In this document: piece after piece, positions 58,458 to 64,000 of the stretch | How positions within the stretch are numbered: the stretch's first letter is position 1 | Layout: each line of letters opens with the position of its first letter | Origin: Vibrio tritonius | Lineage (GTDB): Bacteria > Pseudomonadota > Gammaproteobacteria > Enterobacterales > Vibrionaceae | Length of the DNA: 64,000 bases | Reading direction: 5' to 3' | Assembly (NCBI RefSeq): GCF_001547935.1 | Contig: NZ_AP014635.1 | Location: 2,914,001-2,978,000 of the forward strand | Notes under the pieces: model-generated | The model's input: the letters and a program-made list of their open reading frames with translations, nothing else | What the model was told of the DNA's origin: nothing | Database searches by the model: none | Program-made: the position numbers and the translations under genes

Positions 58458-59138
58458 ATGCCAGTAAATACAATCATGGGGTTATTTGCAAAGTCCCCCA
58501 TAAAGCCTTTGCAACGACATGTCGTTTGTGTGAATGAATGTTGCTCTCACCTTGTCAACTTCTTTGAAGTTTGTAACAAAGGAGATTGGGAGAAAGCAGC
58601 AGAAGTTCGCGCTCAAATTTCTCATCTCGAGAAAGAAGCCGACGTACTAAAACGAGAAATTCGTCTAAAACTGCCACGTGGTCTGTTTATGCCAGTCGAT
58701 CGTACTGACATGCTCGAACTACTAACTCAGCAAGACAAATTAGCTAACCTCGCCAAAGACATTTCAGGCCGTGTATACGGTCGTCAACTTACCATTCCTC
58801 AGCCACTTCAAGAGAACTTCATCGATTATGTGAAACGTTGCTTAGATGCAGCAGAACAAGCCGAGAAAGTCATTAACGAGCTTGATGAACTGCTAGAAGC
58901 GGGTTTTAAAGGGCGTGAAGTCACTCTAGTTGCTGAAATGATCAACCAACTGGATGTAATCGAAGACGATACTGACAATATGCAAATCCGCCTACGCCAA
59001 CAATTAATGGCAATGGAAGCGGACTTAAACCCTATTGATGTCATTTTCTTATATAAGATTTTTGAATGGGTTGGTGGTATTGCCGACCAGGCTCTGCGCG
59101 TTGGCGCTCGTCTGGAAGTCATGCTATCGCGCTCATAG
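58458..59138 (+). CDS. DUF47/PhoU-like phosphate transport regulator (TIGR00153 type)
   Basis: This all-helical PhoU-fold protein belongs to the DUF47 family, which is nearly always paired with a PiT transporter and is thought to regulate it. It is 226 residues from the second ATG (58458, MPVNTIMGLFAKSPIKPLQRHV); the first ATG at 58452 adds two. The acidic metal-binding pattern (Glu/Asp in EKEADVLKREIR and DVIEDDTDNMQIRLRQQL) is visible. pitA follows 139 bases later in the same direction. Confidence 0.9.
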   Translation: MPVNTIMGLFAKSPIKPLQRHVVCVNECCSHLVNFFEVCNKGDWEKAAEVRAQISHLEKEADVLKREIRLKLPRGLFMPVDRTDMLELLTQQDKLANLAKDISGRVYGRQLTIPQPLQENFIDYVKRCLDAAEQAEKVINELDELLEAGFKGREVTLVAEMINQLDVIEDDTDNMQIRLRQQLMAMEADLNPIDVIFLYKIFEWVGGIADQALRVGARLEVMLSRS

Positions 59139-59277
59139 GTATAAAAGTTAACCCAATAACAAAGAGTATTTGAAATACATTTATTTAGCCCAAGTAGGCG
59201 TGATAACCACGCTAACGGGCTAAACGCGTGTCTAAAAACATGAATGCTCCGCTTGTTATAAACAACTAGGTATTACG

Positions 59278-60537
59278 ATGGATATCCTTGCGAACTACGG
59301 CACTGTCCTGATTTTAATTGCAGCAGCTTTTGGTTTAATGATGGCGATTGGCATTGGTGCCAATGACGTTGCAAATGCTATGGGAACCTCCGTAGGCTCA
59401 AAAGCACTAACCGTGAAACAAGCAATCATTATCGCAATGATTTTTGAATTTGCTGGTGCTTACTTAGCTGGCGGTGAAGTAACTGACACGATCCGCAAAG
59501 GGGTGATTGAAACCTCTCTATTCACGCAACATCCTGATATTCTTATCTATGGTATGCTATCTGCCCTACTTGCAGCTGGCACTTGGTTATTGGTTGCCTC
59601 ATACATGGGTTGGCCAGTATCCACTACGCACTCGATCATCGGTGCTATCATCGGCTTCGCTTGTATTTCCGTTGGCACACACGCTGTTGACTGGGCCTCA
59701 GTAAAAGGCATCGTTGGCAGTTGGATTGTCACTCCTATCATTGCAGGCTTCTTCGCTTACATTATATTTGTTAGCGCTCAACGCTTGATTTTCGATACTG
59801 AAAACCCGCTGCTTAATGCAAAGCGTTTTGTGCCGGTTTATATGTTTATTACCACCATGGTTATCGCCTTGGTTACCATCAAGAAAGGTCTGACTCACGT
59901 TGGCCTACACCTAACAGGTTTGGAATCTTGGGGCGGCGCAGTTGCAGTATCTGCAATCGTAATGATCGGCGGCTATATCTACATTAACAAACGTTTTTCT
60001 AATCGTGACAACAAGCAAGGTTTCAACGGCGTTGAAAGCATTTTTAGCGTATTAATGGTAATTACTGCTTGTGCTATGGCATTTGCTCACGGGTCAAACG
60101 ATGTCGCTAATGCGATCGGCCCACTGTCTGCCGTAGTTGCAACCGTAAATAGCATGGGTGTGATCGGAGCGAAAAGTGAAATCGCATGGTGGATTCTTCC
60201 ACTTGGTGGGGTTGGTATCGTCGTTGGCCTTGCAACACTAGGTCACAAAGTAATGGCGACAGTAGGTACTGGTATTACTGAACTAACACCAAGCCGTGGT
60301 TTCGCAGCACAGCTAGCCACTGCATCAACAGTTGTATTGGCTTCTGGTACTGGTCTTCCTATTTCTACTACACAAACACTTGTTGGCGCCGTTCTTGGTG
60401 TTGGTTTTGCTCGTGGTATTGCAGCACTTAACCTAGGTGTAGTTCGCAACATCGTTGCTTCTTGGATTATTACTCTACCAGCGGGGGCACTGCTAGCCGT
60501 TGTGTTCTTCTATGCAATTCAAGGCGTTTTTGCCTAA
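59278..60537 (+). CDS. pitA: PiT-family inorganic phosphate transporter
   Basis: This low-affinity phosphate symporter has about ten membrane helices. It carries the two inverted-repeat signatures of PiT proteins, GIGANDVANAMGTSVGSKAL (N-terminal) and AHGSNDVANAIGPLSAV (C-terminal), plus STTHSIIGAIIG and STTQTLVGAVLG. Length 419 is typical of the Vibrio form and shorter than E. coli PitA. It is linked with the DUF47 gene. Whether it is driven by H+ or Na+ cannot be read from sequence. Confidence 0.93.
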   Translation: MDILANYGTVLILIAAAFGLMMAIGIGANDVANAMGTSVGSKALTVKQAIIIAMIFEFAGAYLAGGEVTDTIRKGVIETSLFTQHPDILIYGMLSALLAAGTWLLVASYMGWPVSTTHSIIGAIIGFACISVGTHAVDWASVKGIVGSWIVTPIIAGFFAYIIFVSAQRLIFDTENPLLNAKRFVPVYMFITTMVIALVTIKKGLTHVGLHLTGLESWGGAVAVSAIVMIGGYIYINKRFSNRDNKQGFNGVESIFSVLMVITACAMAFAHGSNDVANAIGPLSAVVATVNSMGVIGAKSEIAWWILPLGGVGIVVGLATLGHKVMATVGTGITELTPSRGFAAQLATASTVVLASGTGLPISTTQTLVGAVLGVGFARGIAALNLGVVRNIVASWIITLPAGALLAVVFFYAIQGVFA

Positions 60538-60591
60538 TTGATTGAGTCAGTGCTCTGTTAGTGCACTGTTATTATTGACTCAAATCCACAT

Positions 60592-60618
60592 AAAGGGAGG
60601 CTTAGCCTCCCTTCTTTG
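60592..60618 (+). terminator. Terminator of pitA
   Basis: The stem AAGGGAGGC / GCCTCCCTT with a three-base loop is followed by CTTTGTT after the pitA stop. Confidence 0.85.
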
Positions 60619-60704
60619 TTGCATGGTTAGCAGAAAATTTTTACTATCAGGGTATCTTTATAGAATCGCGACACAAGCGCAAACCTCAAGCTAAGGGATT
60701 TACT

Positions 60705-61313
60705 GTGAAAAAACTGCTCTGCATGGTCCTATTTTCGATACTAGCAGCTCCGGCACTTGCTCAAGACCGCTACATTTCAGATGAACTGTTTACTTACATG
60801 CACTCAGGCCCAACCAACCAATACCGGATTATTGGCAGTGTGAATGCTGGGACAAAAGTAAATTTGCTGGAAGAGAACAAAGAAACCGGATTTAGTAAAG
60901 TTGTAGATGACAAAGGCCGCACAGGCTGGGTAGAAAGTACCTATATTACAAAAGAAGTAAGCCGCGCAATTCGTCTACCCCGATTAGAAAAAGAATTGGC
61001 ATCGGTAAAATCAAAATTATCAACTGCAAGCAGTGATGCTGACAAAGAAAAAGCCATTTTGGAAGACGCATTAAAAGTGCGTAACAAACAAATTTCTGAA
61101 TTAGAAAAGAATTACGGTGATATCAGCAAACAACTGACTGATTCGCAATCTGAAGTTCGTCAACTGCGTGCGAAACTGGACACTCAAAAAGAAGATCTAC
61201 TACTTAAATACTTCACCTACGGCGGTGGTGTTGCGGGCCTAGGCCTCATCTTCGGTTTGATTCTGCCGCACATTATTCCAAGCCGTAAGCGTAAACCAAA
61301 CGGCTGGGCATAA
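60705..61313 (+). CDS. ygiM: SH3-domain membrane protein (YgiM-like, TIGR04211 family)
   Basis: The 202-residue protein has a signal peptide (1-19, ending ALA|Q), a bacterial SH3 domain (about 22-88: YISDELFTYMHSGPTNQYRIIGSVNAG and TGWVES), a coiled coil (about 95-165) and one C-terminal membrane helix (FTYGGGVAGLGLIFGLILPHIIP) with a basic tail. It is therefore periplasmic and anchored at its C-terminus. Function is unknown; SH3b domains often contact peptidoglycan. The position near cca agrees with E. coli ygiM-cca, here interrupted by gspBA. Confidence 0.88.
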   Translation: MKKLLCMVLFSILAAPALAQDRYISDELFTYMHSGPTNQYRIIGSVNAGTKVNLLEENKETGFSKVVDDKGRTGWVESTYITKEVSRAIRLPRLEKELASVKSKLSTASSDADKEKAILEDALKVRNKQISELEKNYGDISKQLTDSQSEVRQLRAKLDTQKEDLLLKYFTYGGGVAGLGLIFGLILPHIIPSRKRKPNGWA

Positions 61314-61344
61314 TACCAGCAATTGAAGATCAACCTGACAAATG

Positions 61345-61375
61345 AAAAACGGTCCGTAACTACGGACCGTTTTTT
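61345..61375. terminator. Bidirectional terminator between ygiM and gspB
   Basis: The stem AAAAACGGTCCGTA / TACGGACCGTTTTT lies between convergent genes and overlaps the end of gspB by two bases. Confidence 0.9.
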
Positions 61376-62096
61376 ATCCTCGCCATTCATACAGTGCAGG
61401 AATTTCGATCAGGTCGCCCTTAAAGCGAATAATCGTACTTTTAGGTTTGATTTCCACCAACGTGATATCTGTACCCACACTATCCCCTTGCCGATATTCC
61501 ACACCATTAATTTTCACCCAGCGACGAGTGGGATCAGAGGTATAAACATGGGTTTGAAAATTTAGCGCTGGCAGTATTCCTTGATACTCATCTTCATGAC
61601 GGCGTAAGTCCATCGCATCTTGATCTTGCTCCGGAGTTTGCACTGAACGTTTCTCACTTTTGATCGCCGCTTCTACCTTTGATTTCATCGATAACGATAG
61701 TTTACTTAAATCTAAGCTTTTGAGCGCATCCTCGGCAGATTGACTCGCTTGACTCTCTTTAATTTCATCCGGTGATGGTTTGGGCACACTCGTGTTAGCC
61801 ACTATCGGACTATTATCACTATGACTAATGACAAGCGGCGGTTGTTGTGAGTTTAATTTAGTCTCAGAAACCACATAGGTTGATTTAAGCCCTGAAAACT
61901 GAGGATAAGGCACAACGTGATACTTCGCGTCGACATACTTAATCGGCGGGCTCTGGGTAGATAATTGGTGAATGTCATCCTTACGCTGTGCAACTGTATC
62001 AATTGTCAGCCAACTTGAAGTCGCTACCAGCGGTATCATCAATAAAGCTACGCAGCCTGATTTGGTATTCATCCAGTGAAGATTAAGCGTCGACAT
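61374..62096 (-). CDS. gspB: General secretion pathway protein B
   Basis: GspB (ExeB) is an inner-membrane protein with a periplasmic domain. With GspA it inserts the type II secretin into the peptidoglycan and outer membrane in Vibrio and Aeromonas. One membrane helix (about 13-33) is followed by a long Ser/Pro/Lys linker. The C-terminal PilP/GspC-like HR domain follows (LPALNFQTHVYTSDPTRRWVKINGVEYRQGDSVG and IRFKGDLIEIPA). 240 residues; a second ATG (62072) is possible. The start overlaps gspA by 14 bases. The other gsp genes are not in this window. Confidence 0.9.
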   Translation of the reverse strand: MSTLNLHWMNTKSGCVALLMIPLVATSSWLTIDTVAQRKDDIHQLSTQSPPIKYVDAKYHVVPYPQFSGLKSTYVVSETKLNSQQPPLVISHSDNSPIVANTSVPKPSPDEIKESQASQSAEDALKSLDLSKLSLSMKSKVEAAIKSEKRSVQTPEQDQDAMDLRRHEDEYQGILPALNFQTHVYTSDPTRRWVKINGVEYRQGDSVGTDITLVEIKPKSTIIRFKGDLIEIPALYEWRG

Positions 62097-63675
62097 GAGT
62101 TAGCTCCTCTAGCTTTGGAGCATCTTCTTGGCTCATTTCCTCAATTTTCTGTAGGGTGCGATTACCTGCTACACCATCAACATTCATATGTTGCCAGCGC
62201 TGAAATAGCTCTACTCTATGCTGCAGTTCTTGGTCAAACTGGTTGTCCGAACGCAAAGGCATTTTTAATAACATGGCCAGTTTATTATCAAGTTCAGCGA
62301 CATCATCGCCTTGCATTCCTAGCTTGAGAGTGCGATGAAACATGCGCTTCCACACTAAGGCATATTGCCCATGCCAATATGATTCAAGCCACTGTTTTTC
62401 AATCTGGAACTGCTGTCCATCAATTAACACATCAACCCAATCCCCACGCCAGTGGGATAATACAACATAGCGAGCAGCCCCATTCACTTCCAACTGAAGA
62501 ATAACGGGCATTTTTAATTCAGCAATGTCATCCCAGTCGCCTTCACGTGTTTCGCATTCCAATTGAGATGGTGCATCATCCTGACACATTGTATCGACGA
62601 CGGATGCTTGATAGCCCCATAAACCAAACAAGGCGGTAACCGCAGGCTCTCTCTCACTGGCTTTTTCAAGCGCGCTCATGATGGCTTTTGGTATCTGCAC
62701 TTGTTCGATTGGCTGAACCTTAGGTGGCAACGGATACCAACTATCGACAAGGTTTGCAGAAAACAATGGCCACACCAGCGTTAGCAGCACCGATAAACCA
62801 ACGCCAACAGCTAAAGAGACAAGCCCTGGCACTGTCGATTTATTCGTGGAGGCTTGATAAACGGTCGATTGAAAACTCATGATTTGAGCGGTCGCCTGCT
62901 TAACACATTCCACCGTAAGCGTCTTTTGTCCAGCTTGATAGGCCGCCTTTAAGGCCGCATCACACACCAGATTAATCAAGCGAGGAATACCATGAGTTTG
63001 AGTGGCTAGCCATTTAATTCCACTATCGGGGAACAGTTGAGCGTCACCACCAGCACACTCCAAACGAAACTGGATATACTGACGAACTTCATGCTTATCT
63101 AATGGCAGAATGTGGTAACGAGCTGTGATACGTTGCGCCAATTGGCGCAGTTGTGGCATTTGCAGCTTCTCTTGTAATTCGGGTTGGCCAACAAGTAGCA
63201 CCTTAAGTAATTTGCGCTGTTCGGTTTCCAAATTGGTCAATAAACGCAGTTGTTCGAGCACATCAGGGGCAAGGTGCTGAGCCTCATCAATGATCAGCAA
63301 GACCTGACATCCTTGTGCCTCTTGCTCAAGCAAATACTCGCCAAGAGACTGACTGAGCTGTTTTAAGGTCGCCTGTTCGGGATAACTTACCTCAAACTCA
63401 TCGCAAATCGCCTCTAGAAGCTCTCGCTCAGAAAAAGTAGGATTTAGAATAAAACCGCAACGAGTTGTATCGGGCAAGTTAGCTAACATGGCTTTGGCCA
63501 CTGTGGTTTTTCCCGTGCCCACTTCACCAGTGAGCATGGCAAAACCACCACCATCACCCAAACCCGATTGCAAATACGTCATCGCTTCTCGGTGACGATG
63601 ACTAAGAAATAGATAGCGGGAGTTTGGCACAATTGAAAACGGCAATTCGTTAAAGCCAAAAAATTCCTGATACAT
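62083..63675 (-). CDS. gspA: General secretion pathway protein A (AAA ATPase with peptidoglycan-binding domain)
   Basis: GspA (ExeA) has a cytoplasmic AAA+ domain with Walker A GEVGTGKTTVAKA (about 50-62) and Walker B LLIIDEAQHLAPD. A membrane helix (about 280-300) and a periplasmic part ending in a PG_binding_1 domain (LKLGMQGDDVAELDNKL and FQRWQHMNVDGVAGNRTLQ) follow. It binds peptidoglycan and multimerises with GspB to place the secretin. Length 530 is close to Aeromonas ExeA (547). It is divergent from cca over 88 bases. Confidence 0.93.
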   Translation of the reverse strand: MYQEFFGFNELPFSIVPNSRYLFLSHRHREAMTYLQSGLGDGGGFAMLTGEVGTGKTTVAKAMLANLPDTTRCGFILNPTFSERELLEAICDEFEVSYPEQATLKQLSQSLGEYLLEQEAQGCQVLLIIDEAQHLAPDVLEQLRLLTNLETEQRKLLKVLLVGQPELQEKLQMPQLRQLAQRITARYHILPLDKHEVRQYIQFRLECAGGDAQLFPDSGIKWLATQTHGIPRLINLVCDAALKAAYQAGQKTLTVECVKQATAQIMSFQSTVYQASTNKSTVPGLVSLAVGVGLSVLLTLVWPLFSANLVDSWYPLPPKVQPIEQVQIPKAIMSALEKASEREPAVTALFGLWGYQASVVDTMCQDDAPSQLECETREGDWDDIAELKMPVILQLEVNGAARYVVLSHWRGDWVDVLIDGQQFQIEKQWLESYWHGQYALVWKRMFHRTLKLGMQGDDVAELDNKLAMLLKMPLRSDNQFDQELQHRVELFQRWQHMNVDGVAGNRTLQKIEEMSQEDAPKLEELTHVDA

Positions 63676-63763
63676 GTGCTCTTCTCTACCATTACAACTA
63701 GTCGCAAAGTATCATTGCCGACTATGTTTATCCAAATGTAATAACGATTTTTGAGGTTTTGTG

Positions 63764-64000
63764 GTGAAAATCTACTTAGTTGGCGGCGCCGTCCGCGATC
63801 AATTACTGCAACTTCCAGTTCACGACCGTGACTGGGTTGTGGTTGGCAGCACCCCGCAAGCTATGTTGCAATCAGGCTATCAATCGGTAGGAAAAGATTT
63901 TCCCGTTTTCTTACATCCGCAAACCAAAGAAGAATACGCCCTCGCCCGTACGGAACGCAAAACCGGCGTTGGTTACACGGGCTTTGATTGTTACTTCGCC
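63764..64000 (+). CDS. cca: CCA tRNA nucleotidyltransferase, first 79 residues (runs off the right edge)
   Basis: Cca adds or repairs the 3' CCA end of tRNAs. The start [25 protein letters not shown] has the catalytic paired aspartates of class II nucleotidyltransferases. [23 protein letters not shown] is specific to Cca and not PcnB. The start is GTG 63764 with TGAGG seven bases upstream; an adjacent GTG (63761) is closer to the ribosome binding site than usual. The rest of the gene is outside the window. It shares its fold with PcnB at 11447. Confidence 0.93.
   Translation, partial: MKIYLVGGAVRDQLLQLPVHDRDWVVVGSTPQAMLQSGYQSVGKDFPVFLHPQTKEEYALARTERKTGVGYTGFDCYFA

Overview
This window is chromosomal DNA from a gammaproteobacterium of the family Vibrionaceae, almost certainly a Vibrio. 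The evidence is a quorum-sensing regulator nearly identical to HapR/LuxR over its DNA-binding half (18614-19231), a pilABCD type IV pilus operon behind nadC, a detached gspA-gspB pair beside cca, and a gene order (acnB, mrcB, hrpB, sfsA, dksA, gluQ, pcnB, folK, panBC, can, hpt, hapR, lpd, aceFE, pdhR, and onward) familiar from Vibrio chromosome 1. Nearly all of it is core genome. I see no insertion sequence, prophage, CRISPR array, rRNA or tRNA.

Layout. 1-9 kb, minus strand: acnB (3' part outside the window), a patatin-type outer-membrane protein with a POTRA and a beta-barrel, PBP1B and the helicase HrpB. 9-15 kb, plus strand: sfsA, dksA, gluQ, pcnB-folK and panB-panC. 15-18.3 kb: the YadGH ABC exporter, carbonic anhydrase and hpt. 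18.3-19.3 kb: hapR with its control region. 19.3-26.5 kb: the pyruvate dehydrogenase operon pdhR-aceE-aceF-lpd with a perfect PdhR operator. 26.7-31.5 kb: recJ, dsbC, xerD, fldB, ampD. 31.6-38.6 kb: nadC, pilABCD, coaE, zapD, yacG. 38.6-42.0 kb: an accessory metal-stress RiPP operon. 42-55 kb: parC-parE, yqiA-cpdA-DUF1249-nudF, tolC, hldE, glnE. 55-64 kb: a chemoreceptor, a CYTH-CHAD protein, a DUF47 protein with a PiT phosphate transporter, a YgiM-like SH3 protein, gspB-gspA and the start of cca.

The most interesting segment is 38622-42046, lying between yacG and parC. It encodes an ECF sigma factor, a small soluble zinc-finger anti-sigma factor, a secreted four-cysteine DUF2282 peptide, a DUF692 multinuclear non-heme iron oxidase (MNIO), a DUF2063 partner and a DoxX membrane protein. 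This is the gene set of the bufferin (Buf) and Gig systems, ribosomally made copper-binding peptides used in metal defence. Two promoter-like elements with the same 17-bp spacing and nearly the same hexamers precede the sigma gene and the peptide gene. They suggest one positive-feedback regulon whose second promoter is written inside the 3' end of the anti-sigma gene.

Other control signals visible in the sequence are: a HapR/LuxR-type dyad filling the spacer of the likely hapR promoter, with a Qrr small-RNA pairing site in the leader; a CRP-S (TfoX/CRP competence) type site upstream of pilA; and bidirectional hairpin terminators at most convergent gene junctions. Several starts were moved from the longest open frame by ribosome binding site and family alignment. 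Examples are hrpB (TTG), acnB and cca (GTG), can, bufC, doxX, dsbC, tolC, pilD and the CYTH-CHAD gene.
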